DNA of 64,000 bases, taken from contig CM061067.1 in NCBI GenBank assembly GCA_030762895.1, forward strand, positions 107,169,888 through 107,233,887, given 5' to 3'. Numbering within the stretch: position 1 is the first letter of the stretch; the number at the start of each line of letters is the position of its first letter. This DNA is from Sophora flavescens. Taxonomy: Eukaryota; Streptophyta; Magnoliopsida; Fabales; Fabaceae. Below the pieces are notes generated by a model. That model was not told the DNA's origin, searched no databases, and worked only from the letters and a program-made list of their open reading frames with translations. Made by a program: the position numbers and the translations under genes. Shown here in pieces: positions 1 to 12,084 of the stretch.

Positions 1-3000
1 AATCGTTTCAAGATATTGATAATCACTATTTCCTCAATTGCATTGTTTCCTATACTTAATCGCGTTTGTTGTAATTGCATGAAATCTGTGCGAAATTGAT
101 TAAATCCTTTAAGCTTGCCAAGTTTGAGTCTTTTTTGAGTTTTAGTTTCCTGGGGGACAAGCAAAGTTTAAGTTTGTGGTATTTCGATCAGCCTCTGGTT
201 GACTAGTTTTATAACTAGTAAGACCACGGCTTTTGCACTAATTATTCGAGTTTCAATCTCGTTTTAGCCCAGATTTGGATTTGACTGTCCTCAAGCAACA
301 TTTTGAGTTTCTTAAGTAGTTCAGGACATTTGAATCAATTTTTGAGTCAAATAAAGCATTCACAGCTATCTCATGTTTTCAGGTTAAAAGGGGAAGCACT
401 TAGAGCCAGGGGAATGAAGGAAACAATGGAAAACGCAATTATGGGAGATTCGCCTCGCGAGGAGCTACTCGCCCCGCGAGACTGAAGACCAGCCTGAACA
501 GCAGAATGTCATTCTTTCTGTCTCGCCTCGAGAAACACCACCTTGCCTCATGAGCCTGAAGGCTGACTGTGCCAGAGAATGCAACCCTTTCTATCTCGCC
601 TCGTAAACCATGTCTCGCCTCGCGAGCCTGAGGAACAGAAGCCATCACGCCCAGGCCCTGATACTCGTCACGGGCGTAATAAGAAGACCCTTTCTGTCTC
701 ACCTCGCGAGTCACTATTCACCTCGCGAGAATCCAAATTCAAACTGGCGCCATCTTTAATATTCGCGTCGCTAGAGGCTGCTCGCCTCGCGAGCGGGCGC
801 AGATGCTGAAGGATATAAATTGTTGGTTTGGGCAGATTAGGGGACACTTTTCATTTTCCACTATTTACGAATTTCCTAGGTTGTATTACGTTTTTGATGG
901 AGAACTAATTCACTTGGATTAGTCTGATGTAATCAGTTTCCGCCGCACTTGAGGTTCTGTAATTCCCATTTGATTTGCTATTCCCTTTCAATATTGTTCT
1001 GTATATTCTGTTTGCTTAATTCAGAATTATATAGAATTAGTATTGATTTATTTCGATGATTCTATGTTCCTATACTTAATCGCGTTTGCTCAATTCGCGT
1101 GTGTTCAATCGTGTTTGCTTAATTCACGAGTTCTTCACCCCGTTTGCTTAATTCGGGAATTAGGAACATACATATCGTAGTGCCAATTTCGCTTGTTAAT
1201 TGTTGCTACAATCGAAAAGGGATTAGAATCCGCTTAGGGCATGGAATTTATATGAACCGATGAGAGTGGGAAACCGAGAACAGTAGATTAATCGTTTCAA
1301 TATATTGACAATCACTATTTCCTCAATTGCATTGTTTCCTATACTTAATCGCGTTTGTTGTAATTGCATGAAATCTGTGCGAAATTGATTAAATCCTTTA
1401 AGCTTGCCAAGTTTGAGTCTTTTTTGAGTTTTAGTTTCCTTGGGGACAAGCAAAGTTTAAGTTTGGGGTATTTCGATCAGCCTCTGGTTGACTAGTTTTA
1501 TAACTAGTAAGTCCATGGATTTTGCACTAATTATTCGAGTTTCAATCTCGTTTTAGCCCAGATTTGGATTTGACTGTCCTCAAGCAACATTTTGAGTTTC
1601 TTAAGTAGTTTAATACATTTTAATCAATTTTTGAGTTAAATAAAGCATTCACATCTATCTCATGTTTTCAGGTTAAAAGGGGAAGCACTTAGAGCCAGGG
1701 GAATGAAGGAAACAATGGAAAACGCAATTCTAGGAGATTCGCCTCGCGAGGAGCCACTCGCCCCGCGAGACTGAAGACCAGCTTGAACAGCAGAATGTCA
1801 TTCTTTCTGTCTCGCCTCGCGAAACACCACCTCGCCTCGTGAGCATGAAGGCTTACTGTTCCAGAGAATGCAACCCTTTCTATCTCGCCTCGCAAACCAT
1901 GTCTCGCCTCGCGAGCCTGAGGACCAGAAGCCATCACGCCCAGGCCCTGATACTCGTCACGGGCGTAATGAGAAGACCCTTTCTGTCTCACCTCGCGAGT
2001 CACTATTCGCCTCGCGAGAATCCAAATTCAAACTGGCGCCATCTTTAATATTCACGTCGAAAGAGGCTACTCGCCTCGCGAGCGGACGCAGATGCTGAAG
2101 GATATAAATTGCTGGTTTGGGCATATTAGGGGACACTTTTCATTTTCCACTGTTTACGAATTTCCTAGGTTGTATTACGTTTTTTATGGAGAACTAATTC
2201 CCTTGGATTAGTCTGATGTAATCGGTTTCCGCCGCACTTGAGGTTCTGTAATTCCCATTTGATTTGTTATTCCCTTTCAATATTGTTCTGTATATTCTGT
2301 TTGCTTTTCAGAATTATATAGAATTAGTATTGATTTATTTCGATGATTCTATGTTCCTATACTTAATCGCGTTTGCTTAATTCGCGTGTGTTCAATCGTG
2401 TTTGCTTAATTCATGAGTTCTTCACCCCGTTTGCTTAATTCGGGAATTAGGAACATACATCTCGTAGTGCCAATTTCGCTTGTTAATTGTTGCTACAATC
2501 GAAAAGGGATTAGAATCCGCTTAGGGCATGGAATTTATATGAACCGATGATAGTGGGAAACCGAGAACAATTGATTAATCGTTTCAATATATTGATAATC
2601 ACTATTTCCTCAATTGCATTGTTTCCTATACTTAATCGCGTTTGTTGTAATTGCATGAAATCTGTGCGAAATTGAATAAATCTTTTAAGCTTGCCAAGTT
2701 TGAGTCTTTTTTGAGTTTTAGTTTGCTTGGGGACAAGCAAATTTTAAGTTTGGGGTATTTTGATCAGCCTCTGGTTGACTAGTTTTATAACTAGTAAGAC
2801 CATGGCTTTTGCACTAATTATTCGAGTTTCAATCTCGTTTTAGCCCAGATTTGGATTTGACTGTCCTCAAGCAACATTTTGAGTTTATTAAGTAGTTTAG
2901 GACATTTTAATCAATTTTTGAGTCAAATAAAGCATTCACACCTATCTCATGTTTTCAGGTTAAAAGGGGAAGCACTTAGAGCCAAGGGAATGAAGGAAAC

Positions 3001-3865
3001 AATGGAAAACGCAATTCTCGGAGATTCGCCTCACGAGGAACTACTCGCCCCGCGAGACTGAAGACCAGCCTGAACAGCAGAATGTCATTCTTTCTGTCTC
3101 GCCTCGCGAATCACCACCTCGCCTCGTGAGCCTGAAGGCTGACTGTGCCAGAGAATGCAACCCTTTCTATCTCGCCTCGCGAACCATGTCTCACCTCGCG
3201 AGCCTGAGGACCAGAAGCCATCACGCCCAGGCCCTGATACTCGTCACGGGCGTAATGAGAAGACCCTTTTTGTATCACCTCGCAAGTCACTATTCGCCTC
3301 ACGAGAATCCAAATTCAAACTGGCGCCATCTTTAATATTCGCGTCGCAAGAGGCTACTCGCCTCGCGAGCGGGCGCAGATGCTGAAGGATATAAATTGAT
3401 GGTTTGGGCAGATTAGGGGACACTTTTCATTTTCCACTGTTTAAGAATTTCCTAGGTTGTATTACGTTTTTGATGGGGAACTAATTCCCTTGGATTAGTC
3501 TGATGTAATCGGTTTCCGCCGCACTTGAGGTTTTGTAATTCCCATTTGATTTGCTATTCGCTTTCAATATTGTTCTGTATATTCTGTTTGCTTAATTCAG
3601 AATTATATAGAATTAGTATTGATTTATTTCGATGATTCTATGTTCCTATACTTAATCGCGTTTGCTTAATTCGCGTGTGTTCGATCGTGTTTGCTTAATT
3701 CACGAGTTCTTCACCCCGTTTGCTTAATTCGAGAATTAGGAACATACATCTCGTAGTGCCAATTTCGCTTGTTAATTGTTGCTACAATCTAAAAGGGATT
3801 AGAATCCGCTTAGGGCATGGAATTTATATGAACCGATGATAGTGGGAAACCGAGAACAGTAGATT
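1..3865. repeat. Tandem satellite-like array, three ~1.29-kb units (Tat/Athila LTR/3'UTR-like)
   Basis: Three head-to-tail units begin at 1, 1290 and 2577 (spacing 1289, 1287, 1289), and a fourth starts at 3866 and diverges after about 45 bases. Units differ by scattered substitutions only. Each holds a block rich in CTCGCGAG palindromes, a TATA-like GATATAAATT (e.g. 2101-2110), short repeats of GTTTGCTTAATTC, and a block containing GGGGACAAGCAAA followed by AAGTTTGGGG (e.g. 1443-1470). That last motif I associate with the 3' untranslated region of Tat/Athila-lineage Ty3/gypsy elements, which are known to seed satellites. The short frames inside (e.g. around 439-809) are repeated with the unit and are not genes. 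The array is certain; its retrotransposon origin is inference. Confidence 0.85.
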
Positions 3866-4078
3866 AATCGTTTCAATATATTGATAATCACTATTTCCTC
3901 AATTGCATTGTTTTCTTTTAATTGAATTCTTCAATCTGAACCCCCCCCCCCCCCTCCCAACTGATTTTTGAAGTGAATAACAATCCAAGAGTCCTTTTGA
4001 GACGATACTTGAGTTGTCGCTCCCTGACTACAATTTTTACAAACCACTCACTTTTTGACCCGTGTGCAACAGCGTGTC
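3866..4078. repeat. Terminal, diverged LTR-like piece next to the satellite, with a poly-C tract
   Basis: The first ~45 bases match the start of the satellite unit; the rest does not occur in the units. It includes a long C run near 3941-3956 and a stretch with GAGACGATACTTGAG and GACCCGTGTGCAA that resembles the downstream end of Tat/Athila LTRs. It probably is the end of the parental LTR that gave rise to the array. No coding potential seen. Confidence 0.4.
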
Positions 4079-4859
4079 AATGATCAAGGTCTTGAAGCTT
4101 CCCTAGAGTATTAATGGAAGAAGAAGATGAATGAGCTAAGTGAATGTTTGATTGAGTTTGAGAGAGAATTGAAGAAATGGAAGAATGGTGTAGAAAGAAG
4201 GTATTTAGAGAAAGAGAGAGAGTGTGTGTGGGGTGGGGTGGGGGGGGGGGGGGGGGGACACTGCTGGTTAGAGATGAAAAGGAGAGATTTTTGAAAATTT
4301 CTATAAATTAAAAACTTGATTTTTTTTAATAAAATAATTAATGATTAACTTGTAAAAATCAAATAAAATGATGGTTTGAAATTAATAACAATACTATTCA
4401 CATCAAATCCATCATGTTGTTTTGATATCAAGTTTTTCAAATCTTCACCTAATATATTTTGAATAAATTTTGTTTCGTTCGGTTCCATTAATTTCCCGAC
4501 TGTGAAAACCGATCGTATTTTCTTTGCGAATTTTCACCTAGAAAAAATAATTTTGTAATATTTATAAAGGAAAAATTTTAAAATCATTGGAATTGTTTTC
4601 AATGAGTTAGGAAATCTACAGTTTTATTTTATGACTCGAAATTCATTTTCCTTATCAATAAAATCTTACTGACAGTGAAAACGCAGACCGACTTCGTCTG
4701 AATTTTCAACCGAAATTTCAACTACAGTTTCCTAGAGTAAAATAAATTATGAGAATAATTTTAGTTTATCAAAATATTTTTCTCTGATTTAAAATATTAA
4801 TCACACATACACATACATAAACACAGATCATTAAGAAACAAAAAAATCGGGGTGTTACA
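4079..4859 (-). repeat. Truncated 3' LTR of the outer chromovirus
   Basis: On the minus strand it starts TGTAACACCCCG at 4859, just after a polypurine-like tract (4860-4880). It matches 45137-45480, for example in the segments around GATCAAGGTCTTGAAGC and AAAACCGATCGTATTTTC. It stops matching at about 4079, so the downstream part of the LTR is missing. A G homopolymer sits at about 4237-4257 and may be a sequencing or assembly weak point. The TATA element seen in the 5' copy is mutated here (4200-4210). Confidence 0.8.
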
Positions 4860-4894
4860 TTACTACCCCACTAAAAAAAATTTCGTCCTCAAAA

Positions 4895-5629
4895 TTACGA
4901 ACCTGAAAACAGATCAGGGTACTGTAATCTCATCTTGTCTTCTGTCTCCCACGTCGGTTCTCCAGTTGTCTCATCCCAAATAACCTTAACTAAGGGAATT
5001 TGTTTTCCCCTGAGTTGCTTAATCCTTTTATCCTCGATCTGTATAGGTGAGGTCTCATAAGATAGGTTTTCTTTTAACTGTACTATATCTGGCTCGATTA
5101 CATATGATGGATTGGAAGTGTACTTTCTCAGTTGTGAGTCATGAAAGACGTTATGGATATTTGAAAGAAAATGTGGCAAAGAGATTTGATAGGCTACTGG
5201 ACCGATACGGCGAATAATTTGGTAAGGACCAATGAATTTAGGAGTGAGTTTTCTGGACTTTATAACCCTACCTACCCCAGTCGTGGGTGTGACTCTCAAA
5301 AATACATGTTCGCCTTCCTGAAATTCGAAAGGTCGTCTTCTCCGATCGGAGTAACTCTTCTGTCTACTTTGCAAAGCCTTTATCCTTTCACGGATTTGTT
5401 TCACGTTTTATGTTGTTTGTTACACAATTTCAGGTTCTAAAATTGCGCTTTCTCCATCTTGATTCCAACACAACAGTGTTTGGCATTTTCTCCCATATAG
5501 TGCCTCGTAGGGTGCCATTCCTATACTTGAATGAAAGCTATTATTGTATGTGAACTCAATGAGAGGCAAAAGATCATCCCAACTTCCGCGATTATCTAGG
5601 ACACGCGCCCTTAGCAAGTCTTCTAACAT
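4895..5629 (-). pseudogene. Chromovirus integrase, C-terminal half with chromodomain-like tail
   Basis: Two minus-strand frames cover the end of the polyprotein. 5420-5629 holds the end of the integrase core (WDDLLPLIEFTYNNSFHSSI, then PYEALYGRKC). 4895-5404 holds the C-terminal domain (KLTPKFIGPYQIIRRIGPVA, then HNVFHDSQLRKY) and ends with VKVIWDETTGEPTWETED and QYPDLF, which matches the chromodomain-like end of Tekay/Del chromoviruses. The domain may target insertion to modified histones; that is family knowledge. A frame break separates the two pieces near 5405-5420, so no single product is made. Confidence 0.85.
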
Positions 5630-6412
5630 CTGTATTGTCCTTTCTATTTGTCCATCAGTTTACGGATGATAAGCAGAACTTATCCTTAACTTGGTTCCCA
5701 GAGCTCTCTGTAAACTTCCCCAGAAACGTGAAGTGAACTTCGGATCTCGATCTTAGACAATACTAGAGGGTACTCCGTGAAGTCTGATCACCTCCATGAT
5801 ATACACCTAGGTTAGCTTCTCCACCGTATAATTGGCCTTAACAGGTAAGAAGTGTGCCGACTTCGTTAGTCTGTCAACAATCACCCAAATCGAATCAAAG
5901 CCTTTGGAAGTCCTTGGTAATCCTACCACAAAATCCATGGATATACTATCCCACTTCCATTCAGGTACATCCAGAGATTGTAGCATTCCACCGGGTCATT
6001 GATATTCCATTTTTGCCTTCTTACAAGTCAGACAGGATGCCACATACTCTGCCACTTGTTTCTTCATGCCCGACCACCAGAATATCTGCTTTAGATCTTG
6101 GTACATCTTGGTTGATCCGAGATGAATACTCAGTTTGCTCTTGTGTGACTCCTCAAGAATCATCTTTTTCATTTCAGAATTGTCAAGTACACAGATTCGT
6201 CCATTGCACCTTAGGATTTTATCTGGCCCTAAGCTAAACTCTTTGGCTTTTCCTTGTTCCATAATCTTTTTCTTCGCTTGAAGACACACATCAGTAGTTT
6301 GTTGCTCTCTGATTTCTTCCATCAATCCACTTGAGATCGTAATCATCCCCACACTGATTCTCTTTGGGCTTGTCTCCATCATCAAATCGAGATCGCGGAA
6401 CTTCTCGATCAA
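5630..6412 (-). pseudogene. Chromovirus integrase, zinc-binding domain and catalytic core with stops
   Basis: 5996-6412 encodes the zinc-binding domain, with the His pair in SHKSKLSIHLG and the Cys pair in CLTC, then KKAKMEYQ. 5630-5995 encodes the catalytic core, but in-frame stops interrupt it near 5650, 5755 and 5807. The DRDPKF motif carrying a catalytic Asp is still visible around 5740-5755. This is the integration enzyme of the outer element, now inactive. Confidence 0.8.
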
Positions 6413-7512
6413 CTATAACTCTTTCACCATCATTGTTGAAACATGTATGGCTTTCCGGCTCAAACCATCTGCCACGATGTTCGCCTTCCCGGGATGATAC
6501 TGTAAAGCAAAGTCATAATCTTTCAAGAATTCCATCTACCGTCTTTGTCTCATATTGAGTTCTTTCTGGTCAAACAGGTACTTCAGACTTTTGTGATTGC
6601 TGAAAACATCGAACTTAGCTCCATACAGATGATGCCTCCATATCTTCAGTGCAAAGACCACAACAGCTAACTCCAGATCATGCGTTGGTTAATTCTTATC
6701 ATAAGTCTTCAGCTGACGTGAAGCATACGCTACAACCTTCATGTGTTGCATTAATACACAACCTAAACCTTGATATGAAGCATCAAATACACCTCGTAAG
6801 GTTCACGGGGTTCAGAAAGTATTAACACTGGTGAAGTTGTCAAACGTTCATTTATCGCCTGGAAGCTTTCTTCGCATTCCGTAGTCCACACAAAAGGTTG
6901 GTCCTTCCTTGTAAGTTGAGTCAATGGCGCGACAATCTTGGAGAAACCTTCGACAAACCTTTGGTAATATCCAGCCAAGCCGACAAAACTTCGAATCTCT
7001 GTTACTTTCTTCGGTCTATCCCAAGAAACTACTGCCTCCGCTTTAGCAGGATCAATAGTTATTCCTTCTTTGGAAATCATATGTCCCAAGAACTTCACTT
7101 CTTCAAGCCAAAACTCACACTTGGAGAGCTTTGCATACAACTCCTACTCGCATAAGATCTGTAAGACTTGTCGCAGATGTGCTTCATGTTCCTCATGACT
7201 CTTAGAGTAAGTGAGGATGTCATCGATGAACACAGTAACAGACTTATCAACAAACAGTCGAAAACCCCGATTCATATAGTCCATGAAGACAAAAGGTGCA
7301 TTCGCCACTTCAAATGGAATCCCAAGATACTCATAATGCCCATAACGGGTTCGGAACGCCGTCTTTGGTATATCTTTAGGCTTCACTCTAACCTGGTGAT
7401 AACCCGTCCTCAGATCGATCTTTGAGAAAACAGCAGGTCCTTGCAATTGATCCATCAGATCATCTAAGTGCGGCAACGGGCACTTGTTCTTGATCGTCTC
7501 TTTGTTAAGTTG
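6413..7512 (-). pseudogene. Chromovirus reverse transcriptase (palm/thumb) and RNase H
   Basis: 7144-7512 carries the RT palm: PHLDDLMDQLQG, FSKIDLRTGYHQVRV, and the active-site motif as FIDDILTYSK (FIDD rather than the usual YIDD/YVDD). 6763-7140 continues with CEFWLEEVKFLGH and GLAGYYQRFVEGFSKI. 6413-6762 holds a degenerate RNase H and the connector ending YHPGKANIVADGLSRKA. The reading frame breaks near 7141 and within the RNase H. The N-terminal part of RT lies at 13258-13473, separated by the nested element whose duplication CCTAT begins at 7513. Confidence 0.85.
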
Positions 7513-7517
7513 CCTAT

Positions 7518-7993
7518 TGATATGATCCTAAAAAGGATCATGTAAATTTTCGGATCTATCCATAAGTGACAACCAAAATTATAGAAGATGACTACAAAAA
7601 TGGAAGAGATAAGGAATGGAAGGTAGGCACCACAATTCCAAGGGAATTGGTAAGCCAAGGTGAGGGTCGCCACAAGAGTCTTGGACTCTTGATAAGATCA
7701 AAGGGGTCGACTAAATGAAGAACCCAAGAGAGAACACTCTCACAATTGGTAAAAACCAAATTGAACATCAAAGTTGTATTTCATCATGATAGAAGCCGAA
7801 TCAGGTTAAGAGGCATGAGATATGATTTGTAGATAATTTCCTAATCTTTCCAACGAACAAAAGAATGCATCAATCGAAGTTCGGTAGCTCAAGATACGGC
7901 CAAAACAAGTATACAGATTCAGCACAATGAAAATAAAATTTTCAACAAAAATTAATTTGGCCTTAAATTGGATATCATTCTTGGTTTGCATCA
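7518..7993 (-). repeat. LTR 1 of the non-autonomous gypsy array (3' end of the element)
   Basis: Minus-strand ends TGATGCAAACC...GGATCATATCA give the TG...CA form. The polypurine tract AAGTGGGAGGGAA abuts it at 7994-8006, which marks this copy as a 3' LTR. Its outer edge touches the target duplication CCTAT. Confidence 0.9.
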
Positions 7994-8044
7994 TTCCCTC
8001 CCACTTGAAGAGAATTCGACCTCGAATTCATTTATTTTGGGAAT

Positions 8045-8934
8045 CGTCTTCATCCTCCGGGTTCAAACACAAACCTTTTGAATCCATGGGGCACCTCTCT
8101 TGGAATTGTTTCTTCAACTTCCTTCAAAATAGAGTCATCACCTCTAGGCAAAGAGTTTGCATTAGTAGTCAAACAAGCATCTTTACATAGAAAGATATAT
8201 ATAGGATGCCTTGCCAACATTGCTCCCTTCACCTTATTTTCTTTTATAGGAAGACTCTCAATTCTACTTTCAACCTTTGCCTCAAAACTTTTCATTTTAT
8301 TTTCCCCTTCAAAAAATGCATTCTCCACCTTTTTCGCAACATCTTCTTCATTCTGTTTGTTTTCCTCCATTCCCTTTTCTTCTACATTTTTCTCATGGCT
8401 TTCCATTTTTAATACTTCTCCTTCTTTGCTTTCCTCATTCACCGAACACTCTTCTTTTATTGTTTTCTCAATCATTCTTTTTTTCTCACTCTCTCCTTTC
8501 AAGTACATTTGATCTTCTTACACTTGTTTTGGTGACAATGATCCAAGAATAATTTTGAGATTATTAAATACAAATGAGTACCTATTATTGTAGACATCAT
8601 ATTTCGTTTCTCGTTCAGCCCTCCAAGGATGCCTAAGTACCAAGGGCCTCGTTTCTATTGGCATCACAGGACATAACACCTCATCTTTGTATCTCCCAAT
8701 CCTGAATGACACTAGTACTTGTTTGTTCACCATCACGTCACCGAGGTCACTAAACTCCGGGATGCTCCAAATGACATACGGTTGTGGATGCTCTAGAAGA
8801 GGAAGTCCCAACTTTTGCACCATGGTGGTACTAGCTAGGTTGATGTAACCCTTTCTATCAATGATCAAGCTACATATCGTGTCTTTCACATAACATCTAG
8901 AATAAAAAAAGATCCTCCATTTTCTTGGCATCAT
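8045..8934 (-). pseudogene. Internal segment 1: protease-like and Lys/Glu-rich region of the non-autonomous element
   Basis: 8518-8934 reads like the retropepsin region of gypsy elements (CYVKDTICSLIIDRKGYINL, then VNKQVLVSFRIGRYKDEVLC and SLSPKQV). The usual catalytic DGG/DSG is replaced by DRKG, so activity is doubtful. 8050-8508 continues with a Lys/Glu-rich linker and the PR-RT connector ending in IPREVPHG. Reverse transcriptase, RNase H and integrase are absent: a short tail leads directly to the polypurine tract and LTR. The minus-strand leader upstream (about 8935-9033) starts with MESLMKKNDAKKMEDL. This is a deletion derivative that needs proteins from a relative. Confidence 0.75.
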
Positions 8935-9033
8935 TTTTCTTCATTAGTGACTCCATGAAGAACCCGCTAAAAAAAAAAAATTCAAACTTCCGGAAAAATC
9001 AAAAAATGAAATAAAAGTCACTCTAGGAAGGAC

Positions 9034-9047
9034 GGCTCTAGATACCA
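9034..9047 (-). promoter_or_regulatory. Primer binding site (initiator Met tRNA type) of the non-autonomous element
   Basis: The minus strand reads TGGTATCTAGAGCC starting two bases after the LTR end. It matches the common plant retroelement site TGGTATCAGAGCC apart from one extra base. The same site recurs as TGGCATCTAGAGCC at 10565-10578. Confidence 0.7.
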
Positions 9048-9049
9048 CA

Positions 9050-9528
9050 TGATATGATCCTAATAAGGAACATATGAAAATTCGGATCTATCCTTGAGTG
9101 ACCAACCAAAAATATAGAAGATGAATACAAACATGGAGAAGATTAGGAATGGAAGGGAGGTGCCACAAATCCAAGGGGGATTTGATAAGCCAAGGTGAGG
9201 ATCGGAACAAGGGTCTTGTACTCTTGATAAGATCAAAGAGGTTGACTCAATGAAGAACCCAAGAGAGAACACTCTCACAATTGGCAAAAACCAAATTGAA
9301 CATCAAAGTTGTATTTCTTCATGATAGAAGTTGAATCAGGTTAAGATGCATGAGATATGATTTGTAGATAATTCCCTAATCTTTCCAACGAACCAAAGAA
9401 TGCATCAATCGGAGATCCGTAGCTCAAGAAACAGCCAAAAGAAGCATACAGATTCAGCACAATGAAAATAAAATTTTCATCAAAAATTAATTTGGCCTTA
9501 AATTGGATATCATTCTTGGTTTGCATCA
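9050..9528 (-). repeat. LTR 2 of the non-autonomous gypsy array
   Basis: It has the same ends as LTR 1 (TGATGCAAACC...GGATCATATCA on the minus strand). It has a primer site on its left side and a polypurine tract on its right, so it serves as the 5' LTR of one unit and the 3' LTR of the next. This is the signature of LTR-LTR recombination. Confidence 0.9.
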
Positions 9529-9579
9529 TTCCCTCCCTCTTGAAGATAATTCGACCCCGAATTCATTTATTTTGGGAAT

Positions 9580-10480
9580 CACCTACATCCTCCGGGTTCA
9601 AACACAACCCTTTTGAATCCATGGGGCACCTCTCTTGGAATTATTTCTTCAACTTCCTTCAAAATAGAGTCATCACCTCTAGGCAAAGAGTTTGCATTAG
9701 CAGTCAAACAAGCATCTTTACATAGAAAGATATATATATAGACTGCCTTGCCAACATTGCTCCCTTCACCTTATTTTCTTTTATAGGAAGACTCTCAATT
9801 CTACTTTCAACCTTTGCCTCAACTTTTCTTTTTATTTTCCCCTTCAAAAAATGCTTTCTCCACCTTTTTCTCAACATCTTCTTCATTCTGTTTGTTTTCC
9901 TCCATTCCCTTTTCTTCTTCATTTTTCTCATGGTTTTCTTTTTTTATTACTTCTCCTTCTTTGCTATCCTCATTCACCGAAGACTCTTCTTTGATTGTTT
10001 TCTCAATCATTCTTTTTTTTTCACTCTGTCCATTCAAGTACATTCGATCTTCATACACGTGTTTTGGTGACAATGATCCAAGAGTAATTTTACGATTATT
10101 AAATACAAATGAGTACTTTTTTTCGTAGACATCATATTTCGCTTCTCGTTCAGCCCTACAAGGACGCCTAAGTACCAAGTGCCTCGTTTCTATAGGCATC
10201 ACATGACATAACACCTCATCTTCATATCTCCCAATCTGGAACGACAATAGTACTTGTTTGTTCATCATCACGTCACCAAAACCACTAAAGTCCGGGATGC
10301 TCCCAATGACATACGGTTATGGATGCTCTAGAAGAGGAAGTGCCAACTTTTGCACCATGGTGGTACTGGCTACGTTGATGTAACCCTTTCTATCAATGAT
10401 CAAGCTACATATCGTATCCTTCACATAGCATCTAGAATAGAAAATATCCTCCATTTTCTTGGCATCATTTTTCTTCATGA
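9580..10480 (-). pseudogene. Internal segment 2: second copy of the protease-like region
   Basis: It is the same arrangement as internal segment 1. 9819-10271 holds VNKQVLLSFQIGRYEDEVLC-like protease sequence (first residue drifted to MNKQ), the SLSPKHV motif and the Lys/Glu-rich linker. 9704-9931 continues in another frame, which shows a frameshift relative to copy 1. No polymerase domains are present. Confidence 0.7.
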
Positions 10481-10580
10481 GTGACTACATGAAGAACCCG
10501 CTAAGAAAAATTCAAACTTCTGAAAAAATCGAAAAATGAAATCAAAAGTCACTCTAGGAAGGATGGCTCTAGATGCCACA

Positions 10581-11060
10581 TGATATGATCCTAATAAGGA
10601 ACATATGAAAATTCGGATCTATCCTTGAGTGACCAACCAAAAATATAAAAGAAGATGAATACAAACATAGAGAAGATTAGCAATGGAAGAGAGGCGCCAC
10701 AAATCCAAGTGGATTTGATAAGCCAAGGTGAGGATCGGCACAAGGGTCTTATACTCTTCATAATATCAAAGAGGTTGACTCAATGAAGAACCCAAGAGAG
10801 AACACTTTCACAACTGATAAAAACCAAATTGAACATCAAAGTTGTATTTCATCATGATAGAAGTTGAATCAGGTTAAGAGGCGTGAGATATGATTTGTAG
10901 ATAATTTCATATCTTTCCAACGAACCAAAGAATGCATCAATTGGAGATCTGTAGCTCAAGATACAGCCAAAACAATCATACAGATTCAGCACAATGAAAA
11001 TAAAATTTTCATCAAAAATTAAGTTGGCCTTAAATTGGATATGATTCTTGGTTTGCATCA
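10581..11060 (-). repeat. LTR 3 of the non-autonomous gypsy array
   Basis: The ends match LTRs 1 and 2. A primer site lies at 10565-10578 and a polypurine tract begins at 11061. Confidence 0.9.
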
Positions 11061-11765
11061 TTCCCTCTCTTTTGAAGAGAATTCGACCTCGAATTCATTT
11101 ATTTTGGGAATCGTCTTCACCCTCCGAGTTCAAACACAACCCTTTTGAATCCATGGGGCACCTCTCTTGGAATTGTTTCTTCAACTTCCTTCAAAATATA
11201 GTCATCACCTCTAGGAAAACAGTTTGCATTAGCAGTCAAACAAGCATCTTTACATAGAAAGATATATATAGGCTGCCTTGCCAACATTGCTCCCTTCACC
11301 TTATTTTCTTTTATAGGAAAACTCCCAATTCTACTTTCAACCTTTGCCTCAAAACTTTTCTTTTTATTTTCCCCTTCAAAAAATGCATTCTCCACCTTTT
11401 TCTCAACATCTTTTTCATTCTGTTTGTTTTCCTCCATTCCCTTTTCTTCTTCATTTTTCTCATGGCTTTCTTTTTTTTATTACTTCTCCTTCGTTGCTTT
11501 CCTCATTCACCGAACACTCTGCTTTTATTGTTTTCTCAATCATTCTTTTTTTCTCACTCTCTCCTTTTAAGTACATTTGATCTTCATACACTTGTTTTGG
11601 TGACAATGATCCAAGAGTAATTTTGAAATTATTAAATACAAATGAGTACATATTGTTGTAGACATCATATTTCGTTTCTCGTTCAGCCCTCCAAGGACGC
11701 CTAAGTACCAAGTGCCTCGTTTCTATAGGCATCACATGACATAGCACTTCATCTTCATATCTCCC
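11061..11765 (-). pseudogene. Internal segment 3, truncated
   Basis: 11117-11437 holds the connector and Lys/Glu-rich region, and 11460-11747 holds part of the protease-like region (LCHVMPIETRHLVLRRPWRA). It stops abruptly at about 11765 where a partial LTR begins, so the 5' part of this internal copy was deleted. Confidence 0.7.
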
Positions 11766-12084
11766 AAGGGTCTTATACTCTTGATAAGGTCAAAGAGATT
11801 GACTCAATGAAGAACCCAAGAGAGAACACTCTCACAATTGGTAAAAACCAAATTGAACATCAAAGTTGTATTTCATCATGATAGAAGCCGATTCAGGTTA
11901 AGAGGCATGAGATATGATTTGTAGATAATTTCCTAATCTTTCCAACAAACCAAAGAATGCATCAATCAGAGATCTGTAGCTCAAGATACAGTCAAAACAA
12001 GCATACAGATTCAGCACAATGAAAATAAAATTTCCATCAAAATTAATTTGGTCTTAAATTGGTTATCATTCTTGGTTTGCATCA
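11766..12084 (-). repeat. Partial LTR 4
   Basis: It matches the right two thirds of the LTR (from AAGGGTCTTATACTC to TTTGCATCA). It joins internal segment 3 on the left and an inverted LTR piece on the right. Confidence 0.8.

Noticed and set aside
439..3385. Recurring 60-104 codon frames in the satellite units
   Set aside because: They overlap in both strands, repeat with the unit, and use the CTCGCGAG repeats as codons; no family is recognised.
8078..8552. Plus-strand Phe/Ser-rich frames (also near 9814 and 11344)
   Set aside because: They are antisense shadows of the Lys/Glu-rich linker on the minus strand.
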